From the NCBI GenBank assembly GCA_017517765.1, contig JAFWYE010000006.1, forward strand, positions 124,001 to 188,000: 64,000 nucleotides of DNA, read 5' to 3'. The position numbers and the translations under genes were made by a program. This document shows, one piece after another, positions 26,412-34,706 of the stretch; position 1 is the stretch's first letter; every line of letters begins with the position of its first letter. A model generated the notes under the pieces. It did not search any database. It worked only from the letters and a program-made list of their open reading frames with translations, and had not been told where the DNA came from. The stretch comes from Bacilli bacterium. GTDB taxonomy: Bacteria; Bacillota_I; Bacilli_A; RFN20; DUOF01.

Positions 26412-27865
26412 TATCTTTTATTACTTTGAACTTTACTTTTATCTATCGCTTCACTATCACTAAAAGCCTTAGATTCAATAAACTTGTTTAACTCTTCTAG
26501 TTCAATTGAAATAATTCTTCTTTTTCCTTTGTAAAGATCTTCGAAAATTAAATTTTGTTTTACTTTTCCATCTTCATTTACAATATCAACCCTGATTTTC
26601 CCATGTGCTAGAGCATTTCTAAAAACTTCACAGAAATATCTCTTATCAATTTCTATTTGACTCATACTAGGATTTTTTCTCAACCATGCATTCTTTTGTT
26701 TCTCGTAGACATCTCTATCATCTTCTAAAAAAGTATAATCAACCTCATCAATTAAATTATAATCAACTTCTTTAAATGAAGGATTTTGTAATCTATACAT
26801 AACCATATATGACTTTAGCATTGCAATAGAGGGTTCAGCAGCATAGACACTTCTAAAATCCTCATCAGCAGCCTGCAAATGAACTGAAGCTCTGGCCATA
26901 TTATAAAAGTGCATAATCCAATTGCTCATAACCATTTTAGGATCCACTAAATATTTATATAACGGTAATATAACTCTCATTTGATCTTCAAATTTCATTT
27001 TATAAAACTTATCACCATAATAGTGATTAATAATCATTTCTACTTGTTTTTTCTTGTTATCATCAAAAACAATTTCTTCTTTATCATCTGGATGTTTTTC
27101 CATATATTTTGAAAACTTTTTATCATTATTAAGCTTTTTTTCTACCATATTTTTTAATACAGGATCATTTTGATATTTCAATTTATACAAGTGAAAATGT
27201 TCTAATTGCTCTAACAAATTTTCCCTAGTTAAATTCCAAGACTTATCCTCTGCATCCATAAAATAAAAATCAGTTTGTAAACCAAAAAAAGCATCATTAC
27301 TATAATATTGTTTAACAAACTCAGAATAATTAGATAAAAATAATTTTCCTTCAAAGCCTGTATAATTAGAATTATGTAAATTCAAAAATATAGCCATATA
27401 TGCATCTTCATCTTCAAATTCATAATCGTATTCAGAATGCATTAGAGCATTTCTTACATTAAATAAATAATTATTATCAGGAGCTATATTGCTACTAACA
27501 CTAGTAACACTTAACCAATCCTCTAATCCTGTAGGTACAATGTTTTCTTTTTTAAATCTTTCATAAGCATTTTTAATAATAACAAATCTTGGCTCTAAAT
27601 ATTTTATATCAAAGCCATAATTATTATTTCTACTTGAGTTTTCAATAGTTTCTTTATTAAGTCCTATAACTCCAATTGAACAAGCTAGCATAAAGTTGTT
27701 TAAATCAAACATAGTAATAGCATTTTCTCTACATAAAGTTGCCAACTTTATAAAAAACTCCTCTTCACTTTTTTTATCATAGTTTCCATCATCAACAAAA
27801 GCATGTAATTTGTCTAAAAATCTCATTGCTCTAGTATAGTGCAATTCTTGACTAGTTTTATTCAT
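26411..27865 (-). CDS. Large protein with two HEPN-type RNALxH motifs
   Basis: 484 residues from the ATG at 27865, which follows GTAGGTGATAAT. Two copies of the HEPN signature (R, four residues, H) are present: VRNALMHSEY at R138-H143 and FRNALAHGKI at R416-H421. Each is set at the end of a helical region. In HEPN RNases these Arg and His residues form the active site in a dimer. Two motifs 278 residues apart suggest a pseudo-dimeric, possibly self-contained enzyme, perhaps an RNase in stress or phage defence (inference). The rest is helical and unrecognised. The gene lies next to the reverse transcriptase/hydrolase pair on the same strand, but an 85-bp gap with its own promoter-like sequence separates them. 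Confidence 0.65.
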   Translation of the reverse strand: MNKTSQELHYTRAMRFLDKLHAFVDDGNYDKKSEEEFFIKLATLCRENAITMFDLNNFMLACSIGVIGLNKETIENSSRNNNYGFDIKYLEPRFVIIKNAYERFKKENIVPTGLEDWLSVTSVSSNIAPDNNYLFNVRNALMHSEYDYEFEDEDAYMAIFLNLHNSNYTGFEGKLFLSNYSEFVKQYYSNDAFFGLQTDFYFMDAEDKSWNLTRENLLEQLEHFHLYKLKYQNDPVLKNMVEKKLNNDKKFSKYMEKHPDDKEEIVFDDNKKKQVEMIINHYYGDKFYKMKFEDQMRVILPLYKYLVDPKMVMSNWIMHFYNMARASVHLQAADEDFRSVYAAEPSIAMLKSYMVMYRLQNPSFKEVDYNLIDEVDYTFLEDDRDVYEKQKNAWLRKNPSMSQIEIDKRYFCEVFRNALAHGKIRVDIVNEDGKVKQNLIFEDLYKGKRRIISIELEELNKFIESKAFSDSEAIDKSKVQSNKR

Positions 27866-27903
27866 ATTATCACCTACTAATACTAACTTTATATTATAAA
27901 TAT

Positions 27904-27946
27904 AGCCATGCAAAGTCAAGGATTACTCCTTTTTCCCCACATGGCT
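27904..27946. repeat. Nested stem-loop after the alpha/beta hydrolase gene
   Basis: AGCCATG (27904-27910) is complementary to CATGGCT (27940-27946), and between them AAGGA and TCCTT form an inner stem around a four-base loop. It may end the RT/hydrolase transcript, but there is no T run, and a TTGACT -35-like element for the next gene lies inside it. Confidence 0.45.
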
Positions 27947-27950
27947 AATA

Positions 27951-28682
27951 TTACTTTTCAAAAATTTCTCTTACTGTTTCTAATAATTGTAAATGCTCTT
28001 TTTCAGTTTTAAAACTATGTCCTGACTCTTCAAAATAATAAATCTTATAATTGCCTTTACACTTATTTTCATAAAATATTTCATTCTTTAAATAATCTAC
28101 AGTATCATCTAATTTACCCTGTATAACATATAAAAATCTAGAATCGTTATATTTATCAATCAATCTATTATTCAATAATTCATTATAATAGCAATCATCA
28201 ATTTTAATTCCATCAACCTCTAAAATATTACCATCTTTTAAAGTATGAATTGAATCTTTTAAAATAACATTACTAAATACTTCATCGATAAATATAGCAG
28301 GTACCCTTAATATAATTTTATGATAATCATAATTTATATCATTTAAAAAATTCAATAAAAGATATCCCCCATAAGAAGTAGCAATATATGATATCTTTTT
28401 ATTCTTATACGTCTCTTTTACATACTTATCTACCACCTTAATAGTTTCTATGCATTCATCATATCTAATTGGTTCCTCTTTGCTATTATCACCATGTCTA
28501 GGTAAATCAAAAGTTATAACTTCAAACCCTTCATTACACAAAGTTTTTCCAAGCATATTATTAGAACTGCTTTTTTTACTACCAGTGAATCCATGAATAG
28601 CAATTAAAACATTTTTGATTTCTCCATTACACTCAAATAATCTAGCATTAACTTTATTTTCAATAACAAAATCTTTTACCAT
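27951..28682 (-). CDS. Alpha/beta hydrolase coupled to the reverse transcriptase
   Basis: 243 residues. The fold is clear: IAIHGFTGSKKSS (oxyanion loop), FDLPRHGDN, the nucleophile elbow ATSYGGYLL (S103; T-x-S-x-G in place of G-x-S-x-G), GKLDDTVDY (Asp) and EESGHSF (His). It is a serine hydrolase of the esterase/lysophospholipase type. Its start lies 2 bp after the end of the reverse transcriptase, and its GGAGGAATAAAT site lies partly within that gene, so the two proteins are made together. In retron-type systems the partner gene is often a toxic effector, so a membrane-lipid or small-ester hydrolase effector is possible (inference). Confidence 0.85.
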   Translation of the reverse strand: MVKDFVIENKVNARLFECNGEIKNVLIAIHGFTGSKKSSSNNMLGKTLCNEGFEVITFDLPRHGDNSKEEPIRYDECIETIKVVDKYVKETYKNKKISYIATSYGGYLLLNFLNDINYDYHKIILRVPAIFIDEVFSNVILKDSIHTLKDGNILEVDGIKIDDCYYNELLNNRLIDKYNDSRFLYVIQGKLDDTVDYLKNEIFYENKCKGNYKIYYFEESGHSFKTEKEHLQLLETVREIFEK

Positions 28683-28684
28683 AT

Positions 28685-29893
28685 TTATTCCTCCCCAGAG
28701 TCTTTTATTTTATAAAACTCATTTACTAAACTCCTATAATTACACTCTTTTAATGTAGAATACTTTATCCTATAATTTGCTTTATTATGTTTACCAGTTA
28801 CAGAGTATCTTAAATACATTTGTAAATACTCATCAATGGTTTTAAGCCCTTTATCTGTATTAATAATTGGAAAAAACCACCTACTCCAAGTTAAATCATT
28901 AGGATTTCTTGTTTCAAAAAACTTGTAGTTAAAACACTTAGTCATAGCCTTAATTGTATCTATATCAGACATGTTCTTTCTAAGTTTTCTACGATGGATA
29001 GTTCTAGCTTTTCTTCTAATTTTTCCTTTTATTTTCTTAACTGTAACTTCTGAAAGATCAACTTTTTTATTATGATATTTAATACCTAAAAAGTTCCATT
29101 CTTCTCCCTTACTAAATACATATTCCTTATCCTTATTTATCAATAATGCTTTACTAGAAATAACATCACAAATATATTTTTTATATAACTCTAATTCTTC
29201 TAAGGATGAAGCAAATACAATGATGTCATCTGAATATCTAGCATATAAAATATTATTATCTTCAAAATACTTATCTAAATCCATCAAATAAACATTAGCA
29301 AGAAAAGGAGCGAAACTAACTCCTGCCATTGCACCCCTTTTTTCTTCAATAACTTTACCATCAATAATTGATTTATCTAATAATAAAAGTTTCTTTATAA
29401 AATTATAAGTAGGAACATCCTCTACTACTTTTTCTAATATTGGTAATAGCATATCTATATTTATACTATTAAAATAATTTTTTATATCAACTTTATAAGC
29501 ATACATATTATCTATATTAGGAGCATTAGTGATTGTACTTATTGCTTTTTTTACACCAACTACTCTTCTAAAAGAATAGCAATTACTAGCCATTTTATGA
29601 TCATATCTAAGTAAATGATAAGTAATGAATTTAAGGATCATACTTTCTTCGCTGGAATAACAATATACAATTCTTTTCTTTTCACTTCCCATTTTATTGA
29701 TAAGTTTCTTACTTGGTGGAGCAAAGTTAAAATCTTCACTATTAATATTTAATGCTATATTTAAATACTTTTCTTCATCAATAAACTCTCTTAGTTCTTT
29801 TTCTTCTCGCTTATTTAAATGTCCTTTATCTATCTTATAATTATAAAATGCTTCCCATTCACTTTTTTCTTTAATTAAATCTAATATACTCAT
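28685..29893 (-). CDS. Reverse transcriptase (retron/defence-RT type)
   Basis: 402 residues from the ATG at 29893, which has GGAGA 8 bp upstream; a TTG at 29908 is in frame but unsupported. The polymerase motifs are in order: KKRIVYCYSSEES (fingers), NCYSFRRVVG, YKVDIKNYFNSI (catalytic Asp about 136), RGAMAGVSFAPFLANVYLMDLD, and ARYSDDIIVFA (YSDD, 220-223), then WNFLGIKYHNKKV. A basic thumb-like segment KKIKGKIRRKARTIHRRKLRK follows, and the C-terminus ends NYRSLVNEFYKI. It has no maturase or endonuclease domain of a mobile group II intron and no Avd partner of a diversity-generating element. With a structured RNA upstream and a hydrolase downstream, it fits a retron- or DRT-like system. I cannot name the RT class. 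Confidence 0.85.
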   Translation of the reverse strand: MSILDLIKEKSEWEAFYNYKIDKGHLNKREEKELREFIDEEKYLNIALNINSEDFNFAPPSKKLINKMGSEKKRIVYCYSSEESMILKFITYHLLRYDHKMASNCYSFRRVVGVKKAISTITNAPNIDNMYAYKVDIKNYFNSINIDMLLPILEKVVEDVPTYNFIKKLLLLDKSIIDGKVIEEKRGAMAGVSFAPFLANVYLMDLDKYFEDNNILYARYSDDIIVFASSLEELELYKKYICDVISSKALLINKDKEYVFSKGEEWNFLGIKYHNKKVDLSEVTVKKIKGKIRRKARTIHRRKLRKNMSDIDTIKAMTKCFNYKFFETRNPNDLTWSRWFFPIINTDKGLKTIDEYLQMYLRYSVTGKHNKANYRIKYSTLKECNYRSLVNEFYKIKDSGEE

Positions 29894-29915
29894 AATATTT
29901 TTCTCCAATAAAAAA

Positions 29916-30046
29916 GAAAGGAAAATAGCTTTGAATTAAGCATTGCTTAATTATACAAGAGATAACACATACCGGTTACCTGCAAAACCATAAAATGGTA
30001 TATGCTTACTCCCATCGCAGGTGCAATAACTTGCGTTTTCCTTTCC
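29916..30046 (-). ncRNA. Retron-like structured RNA with complementary ends upstream of the RT
   Basis: A 131-nt stretch between a consensus promoter and the RT start. Its ends are complementary over 10 nt: GAAAGGAAAA (5', at 30045-30036) and TTTTCCTTTC (3', at 29925-29916). Inside are hairpins GCAA/TTGC, ACCTGC/GCAGGT (30022-30017 with 29983-29978) enclosing ACCAT/ATGGT (29999-29995 with 29991-29987), and AATTAAGC/GCTTAATT (29952-29945 with 29941-29934). The predicted transcription start, 30046, is the first base before the left arm. Retron RNAs have such paired ends (a1/a2), and a T6 run follows the right arm. No long ORF is present on this strand. The RNA class is inferred from context. 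Confidence 0.65.
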
Positions 30047-30051
30047 ATAAT

Positions 30052-30080
30052 TTTATACATTAAAAATAAATCTTTGTCAA
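30052..30080 (-). promoter_or_regulatory. Promoter of the structured RNA and RT
   Basis: TTGACA (30080-30075) begins right after the stop codon of the upstream gene; a 17-bp spacer and TATAAA (30057-30052) follow. Confidence 0.8.
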
Positions 30081-30437
30081 TTACATCATTCTTCTTATTC
30101 TATTTTGCACATATTCTTTTTCATTAGGAAATTGCATATAGAAATTGATTAACTTAACTCTTTTGTTTTTACAAAGTTCAACTAATTGCTTATAATCATC
30201 ATATTTTTCAGCATTATGTGGCAATTTAACAATGATCCATCTAACATTACCAGACATATCTCCAATAACGTAATCACATACATATCCATGCTTATAAGCA
30301 TAGTCAGGATAAATATTTTTGATTTCTACACCTTTAGACACCTTATAATTTGTTGCAAATATTTCTTCTACTGCAGCATCAATTTCATCCATACCTAATT
30401 TCTTAAATCCAGAAAATAAATTTTTTAAAAATCCCAT
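30081..30437 (-). CDS. Hypothetical protein, 118 aa
   Basis: Not recognised. The N-terminus (MGFLKNLFSGFKKLG) is an amphipathic helix that could touch a membrane; the middle (VCDYVIGDMSGNVRWIIVKLP) looks like two beta strands, and the end is basic (RVKLINFYMQFP, NRIRRMM). The size and a lone conserved-looking WIIVKLPH core suggest a small alpha/beta fold, possibly nuclease-like, but no catalytic motif is clear. RBS AGAGGTGTGAATT. Its stop touches the -35 box of the ncRNA/RT promoter, so it is upstream of, but probably not part of, that unit. Confidence 0.65.
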   Translation of the reverse strand: MGFLKNLFSGFKKLGMDEIDAAVEEIFATNYKVSKGVEIKNIYPDYAYKHGYVCDYVIGDMSGNVRWIIVKLPHNAEKYDDYKQLVELCKNKRVKLINFYMQFPNEKEYVQNRIRRMM

Positions 30438-30545
30438 AATTCACACCTCTTTACTAAAGTATAACACTGAAGAGTAATTTACCTATGTTTTTACTTTGTT
30501 TTATTAATTAAATTACCTATAATGACAAATATGGAGATGATAAAT

Positions 30546-31322
30546 ATGGATAAACCTATACTAGACTTCTTTGATGAAGAAAGTTTAATAAATAAAGAAA
30601 GTTATACCCAAAACTCTCATGATTTTGAAAGACAAGAACTACTAAATAAATATAAAATAAACACAGCATTATTTATATTTGTAAAAGAAGATATATCTAC
30701 TGTTGTGGATACTAATAAACTTGAGGAATTCTATTTATTTACAAATGGCAGTAATAGAAACCCATGCTACATCTATGATAAAAAATTTGTACTTGCAATA
30801 ACTCCTCTTGGTGGTCCTGCAGCAGGAGGACTAATGGAAGAGCTAGGATTCATGGGAATTACCAATTTCTTTGCATGCGGTAGTGCAGGACAAATAGATC
30901 ACAAATTGGAATCTTCTCACTTCGTTTTAGTAGATAAAGCAATTAGATGTGAAGGTACTTCTTATAGTTATTTAAAACCTTCTTTATATGCATATACAGA
31001 TGAAACATTAACTAACTATATAGCAACTTATTTAGATAAAAACGGTTACAAATATAACAAGGCTGCAACGTGGACTACTGATTCATTTTATAGGGAAACT
31101 CAAAGTGAACTAGAATTGCGTGTATCTCAAGGTGCAGCTAGTGTAGAGATGGAATGTGCTAGTTGGTGTGCCATAGCTAAATATCGTGGATACAAATTTG
31201 CTCAACTATTATATTTTTCAGATGCGTTAAAGCAAGAAGGATGGAAATGGAAATTAGACAGAAAAGAGTTAAAAAAATCTATTATAAATCTTATGTTAGA
31301 TTGTGTAGGTAACTATAAATAA
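30546..31322 (+). CDS. Nucleoside phosphorylase (PNP/UDP family)
   Basis: 258 residues from the ATG at 30546, which follows GGAGATGATAA; an ATG eight codons upstream lacks a site. Signatures are ITPLGGPAAGGLMEELGFMGITNFFACGSAGQID (phosphate-binding and nucleoside loop), FVLVDKAIRCEGTSYSYL, AASVEMECASWCAIAKYRG (the MExE base/ribose motif) and LLYFSDALKQEGW (catalytic Asp). It splits a nucleoside into base and ribose-1-phosphate in salvage; purine or uridine preference cannot be settled here. It is monocistronic, with a TATAAT about 30 bp upstream. Confidence 0.88.
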   Translation: MDKPILDFFDEESLINKESYTQNSHDFERQELLNKYKINTALFIFVKEDISTVVDTNKLEEFYLFTNGSNRNPCYIYDKKFVLAITPLGGPAAGGLMEELGFMGITNFFACGSAGQIDHKLESSHFVLVDKAIRCEGTSYSYLKPSLYAYTDETLTNYIATYLDKNGYKYNKAATWTTDSFYRETQSELELRVSQGAASVEMECASWCAIAKYRGYKFAQLLYFSDALKQEGWKWKLDRKELKKSIINLMLDCVGNYK

Positions 31323-31346
31323 AAAAGGGATTGCTCCCTTTTTTTT
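31321..31346. terminator. Bidirectional terminator
   Basis: AAAAAAGGGA (31321-31330), loop TTGC, TCCCTTTTTT (31335-31344); lies between the phosphorylase and convergent gltX. Confidence 0.85.
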
Positions 31347-32985
31347 ATTTTATGTAATTTACTCTTTTAATGATTTTGTTTGTTCCTAATAATCTTAAAA
31401 TTTCATATAAATCTGGAGTAGCAATTTTACTAGTTACTCCCACTCTTATAGCCATAGAAAAATCAATTATGCTTCCTTTATATTTACTAGGATCTTTTTT
31501 ATATTCTTTAACAGATGAAGAATATCCAAAATCTTCACATGCCTTTTTCATTTTTTCAAACCAAGTATCTTTATCATCATTTATATCATAATAGATATTA
31601 AAATATTCCTTTACTATTAAATTCATGTCATCATTATTTCTAATAAAATCATATCTAGCATTGAAGTTTTCATCGAAGAATAATTCATCATACATGTACC
31701 AAATATAATCTTTTATTTCACTATATGAAGAAAAATCTTTTCTAGGTTTTTCTACTTCTCTTTCTATATTTAAAATAGAAATAGTGTAATCTTTGTATTT
31801 ATATATTAAATCATAAAAGTCTTTATCATACTCTTTTGCCCATTCTAATAAATTACTATATACTTCCTTAGCAGTTAATCTAGATAAATAATTTTTAGAA
31901 ATGTTAATTAATTTATTTAGATCAAATATTGGTCCACTCTTACTCATTTTATCAAAAGTAAAATGAAATTCTTTATAAGATTTTGTTGGATTTAATAAGA
32001 ACCATTCTTCAAAATTAGAATTCATAATACTAGCAAAATATAACTTAACAGCTTCAACAGGAATTCCTCTTTTATGGTAAAAAGACACTGCTGCTTCTGG
32101 ATCTTTTCTCTTACTTATCTTTCTAATAGTTTCTCCATCTTTTATATTAAGTGGTAACAAATGAGCAAATTCTGGAGCTTTAAAGCCACATGCATCCCAT
32201 AATTCTAGATGAAATGGAACTGAAGATATATAAGAATCATCCCTAGTAACTGTAGTAACTCTCATAAAATGATCATCACAAACATGAGCCAATGCGTATG
32301 GTGGTATTCCATCGGATTTAACTAATACTTGATCAATATCATTCTCTGGCAACTCTATTCTTCCTTTTACTAAATCATTAAAAATTATAGTCTTATTAAA
32401 ATCACCATTAGATTTTAGTCTTAATACCCAACTCTCTCCATTTTCTATTTTATTTTTTATTTCTTCATAACTTAACTTTCTGCATTTAGCATATTTACCA
32501 TAATATCCTATTCGCTCTTTTCTTCTTTTTTGTTTATCCCTTAATTCATCTAGTTCATCCTCTTTACAAAAACATGGATATGCCCTACCAATTGATACTA
32601 AATATTTTGCTACTATATGATATATTTCTTTTCTTTTAGTTTGTATATATGGACCATAGTTACCACCACTTATTGGATCTTCATCAATTTTATAATCATA
32701 ATGTTTTAAATCCTCTAAAATTAATTCTACTCCATTTGCTATAGCACGCTTAGAATCAGTATCTTCAATTCTTAGTATAAACACACCATTACTCTCTCTT
32801 GCAATGACTTCTGGAATAAAAGAAGCATATAAATTACCCATATGTACTCTTCCTGTAGGACTTGGAGCAAACCTAGTAACTTTGCTACCATCCCATAATT
32901 TTCTATCTTTAAACTCTTTTTCTAAATCAGCTATGGTTTTGGTTATATTTGGATATAGTAAATTTGCTAAATCATTATTATTCAT
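31345..32985 (-). CDS. gltX: Glutamyl-tRNA synthetase
   Basis: 546 residues, longer than the usual 470-490. It charges tRNA-Glu (or tRNA-Gln before amidation, if the enzyme is non-discriminating). Class I motifs are present: FAPSPTGRVHMGN (HIGH motif, 48-51), RIEDTDSKR, and KISKRKDP (KMSKS, 289-293). Thirty residues precede the catalytic core, and the anticodon-binding half ends in a GVTSKIATPDLYEILRLLG-type segment. The HMGN form and the FHTFDKMSKSGPIFDLNKL segment suggest a diverged clade. It follows thrS by 20 bp and is probably cotranscribed with thrS and tyrS. Confidence 0.93.
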   Translation of the reverse strand: MNNNDLANLLYPNITKTIADLEKEFKDRKLWDGSKVTRFAPSPTGRVHMGNLYASFIPEVIARESNGVFILRIEDTDSKRAIANGVELILEDLKHYDYKIDEDPISGGNYGPYIQTKRKEIYHIVAKYLVSIGRAYPCFCKEDELDELRDKQKRRKERIGYYGKYAKCRKLSYEEIKNKIENGESWVLRLKSNGDFNKTIIFNDLVKGRIELPENDIDQVLVKSDGIPPYALAHVCDDHFMRVTTVTRDDSYISSVPFHLELWDACGFKAPEFAHLLPLNIKDGETIRKISKRKDPEAAVSFYHKRGIPVEAVKLYFASIMNSNFEEWFLLNPTKSYKEFHFTFDKMSKSGPIFDLNKLINISKNYLSRLTAKEVYSNLLEWAKEYDKDFYDLIYKYKDYTISILNIEREVEKPRKDFSSYSEIKDYIWYMYDELFFDENFNARYDFIRNNDDMNLIVKEYFNIYYDINDDKDTWFEKMKKACEDFGYSSSVKEYKKDPSKYKGSIIDFSMAIRVGVTSKIATPDLYEILRLLGTNKIIKRVNYIK

Positions 32986-33005
32986 CTACATCAATCCTTT
33001 CTTTA

Positions 33006-34541
33006 TCATCTTTTCTTAATTTCTTTTTTAATATATTCAATAAAATCTTCCAATTTCATACTAACTTTTTCATCACTACCAAATTTAGAATAACTAATCA
33101 TATTATTATCTCTTTCATAATCTCCAACTATAACCATATATGGATTTTTCATTAAATTACTCTCTCTAACTTTTTTAGCTAATCTCTCTTCACTATCATC
33201 ATAACTGACTCTAATGTCTTCTTCAATAAGCGCTTCCTTTATTTTCCTACAATATTCATCATGATATTTAATATTTACAGGAATAATATTAACTTGCACA
33301 GGAGATAGCCAAATAGGTAATACTCCTTTAAATTGCTCTAATAAAAGTACCATAAACCTCTCATAAGATCCTAAAATTGCTCTATGTACCATAACAGGAA
33401 CTTCTTTTTCTCCCTTTTCATTTATATAAAATAAATCAAATCTTTTAGGAGAAGCAAAATCCAATTGAACTGTTGGTATTTGTATTTCTCTACCTAAAGC
33501 ATCTTTAAACATAAAATCAAGTTTTGGGCCATATAAAGCTGCCTCTCCCTCACACTTAATCGCATTAAGTCCTAACTCCTTAGATACTTCTTCTAAAATT
33601 CTTTCACATTCATCCCAATCTTCTTTATTTCCTATATACTTTTCAGGATGATCATAATCTCTTAAAGATAACGATACCCAATGATTATCCCATAATCCCA
33701 TTCTAGAATAGAAATCTTTAATAATGTTACACATATTAATAATTTCTTGCTTCACCTGGTCCTTTTTACAAAATGAATGTCCATCCTCTACACTTATAGC
33801 ATACACTCTAGATAAACCGCCTACTGCACCTTGTAATTCAGCTCTATATTGCTTATCTGATTCCATATATCTAATAGGTAAATCCTTATAACTTCTAAGT
33901 TTTGAAGCATACAATTGACAATGATGTGGACACTGAACTGGCTTTAAAACAAATTCATGCCCTTTAGGAGAATTAACTCTAAAAAGTTCATCATTAAATT
34001 TATAAGCATGACCTGATATTTGAAATAAAGATATATCTGCAAGTGAAGGGCAACTAACTTTTTCAAACCCATATCTTTTACATATTTTTTCTACCTCTTT
34101 TTGAAGTTCATCTCTTATTATGACACCCCTAGGACTATAAAGTGGTAATCCAGGCCCTACATGTTCAGAAAAACAAAATAAATCTAAATCTTTACCAATC
34201 TTTCTATGATCTCTCTCTTTTGCTTCTTCTAAAAATAATAAATATTCATCCAATTCTTTTTTACTATTAAATGCTTTACCACTAATTCTATCTATCATTT
34301 CATTATTCATCTTACCTTCATGATAAACACCACTAATCCTTAGTAATTTAATATAAATAGAATTATCCATTTCAAATATTTTTTTCTCTATTTTATCGAA
34401 CTCATTTTCACTTATTTTACTATCTATTTTAAACTCATAATAAAATTCATTATTATCAAAACTCACCTTTTCTAAACTTATATTTTTATAGTTATTATGT
34501 ATATATTTTTGTAATATTCTTACAGCTTTTTCATTTATCAT
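33006..34541 (-). CDS. thrS: Threonyl-tRNA synthetase, short form lacking TGS and most of the editing domain
   Basis: 511 residues from the ATG at 34541, which follows AAAGGATGAG; the usual bacterial enzyme has about 640. The core is intact: GKAFNSKKELDEYLLFLEEAKERDHRKIGKDLDLF, the zinc ligands in KPVQCPHHC, VEDGHSF and VMVHRAILGSYERF, class II motif 2 in RYMESDKQYRAELQG, and the C-terminal anticodon-binding domain. The first 100 residues are only a remnant of the N-terminal part, with no TGS domain and no HxxxH/Cys editing site, so mis-made Ser-tRNA-Thr may need a separate editing factor. A tiny ORF and a terminator precede it. Confidence 0.92.
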   Translation of the reverse strand: MINEKAVRILQKYIHNNYKNISLEKVSFDNNEFYYEFKIDSKISENEFDKIEKKIFEMDNSIYIKLLRISGVYHEGKMNNEMIDRISGKAFNSKKELDEYLLFLEEAKERDHRKIGKDLDLFCFSEHVGPGLPLYSPRGVIIRDELQKEVEKICKRYGFEKVSCPSLADISLFQISGHAYKFNDELFRVNSPKGHEFVLKPVQCPHHCQLYASKLRSYKDLPIRYMESDKQYRAELQGAVGGLSRVYAISVEDGHSFCKKDQVKQEIINMCNIIKDFYSRMGLWDNHWVSLSLRDYDHPEKYIGNKEDWDECERILEEVSKELGLNAIKCEGEAALYGPKLDFMFKDALGREIQIPTVQLDFASPKRFDLFYINEKGEKEVPVMVHRAILGSYERFMVLLLEQFKGVLPIWLSPVQVNIIPVNIKYHDEYCRKIKEALIEEDIRVSYDDSEERLAKKVRESNLMKNPYMVIVGDYERDNNMISYSKFGSDEKVSMKLEDFIEYIKKEIKKR

Positions 34542-34565
34542 ATTTCTCATCCTTTCTTTTAAAAA

Positions 34566-34597
34566 CAAAAAAACCTATCATTGATTAAATGATAGGT
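34566..34597 (-). terminator. Terminator/attenuator before thrS
   Basis: ACCTATCATT pairs with AATGATAGGT (34597-34588 with 34582-34573, minus strand), followed by T7. It lies between the 23-codon ORF and thrS. An earlier segment (34645-34638) can pair with its loop and 3' arm, which would disrupt it. Confidence 0.75.
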
Positions 34598-34620
34598 CTT
34601 TAATTATAAAATATTTACAA

Positions 34621-34692
34621 TTAAGCATTATCAAAACAATCAATGTCATATTGATTAATTAAAATATTCTTGGTTAACTGATTGTTTCTCAT
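34621..34692 (-). CDS. 23-aa ORF between tyrS and thrS, possible leader peptide
   Basis: ATG follows a strong AGGAGGAAGTATT site, and the frame runs 23 codons (begins MRNNQLTKNILINQYD, ends CFDNA). It starts 15 bp after tyrS ends, and a terminator hairpin lies between it and thrS. Within it, AATCAAT and ATTGATT form a hairpin, and CATTGATT can instead pair with the terminator. Five of 23 residues are Asn and only one is Thr, so it is not an obvious Thr sensor; it may be a true microprotein. Confidence 0.5.
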   Translation of the reverse strand: MRNNQLTKNILINQYDIDCFDNA

Positions 34693-34706
34693 AATACTTC
34701 CTCCTT

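Noticed and set aside
28685-30046. Diversity-generating retroelement
   Set aside because: I see no Avd gene, no template/variable repeat pair and no DGR-type motif before YxDD; retron/DRT context fits better.
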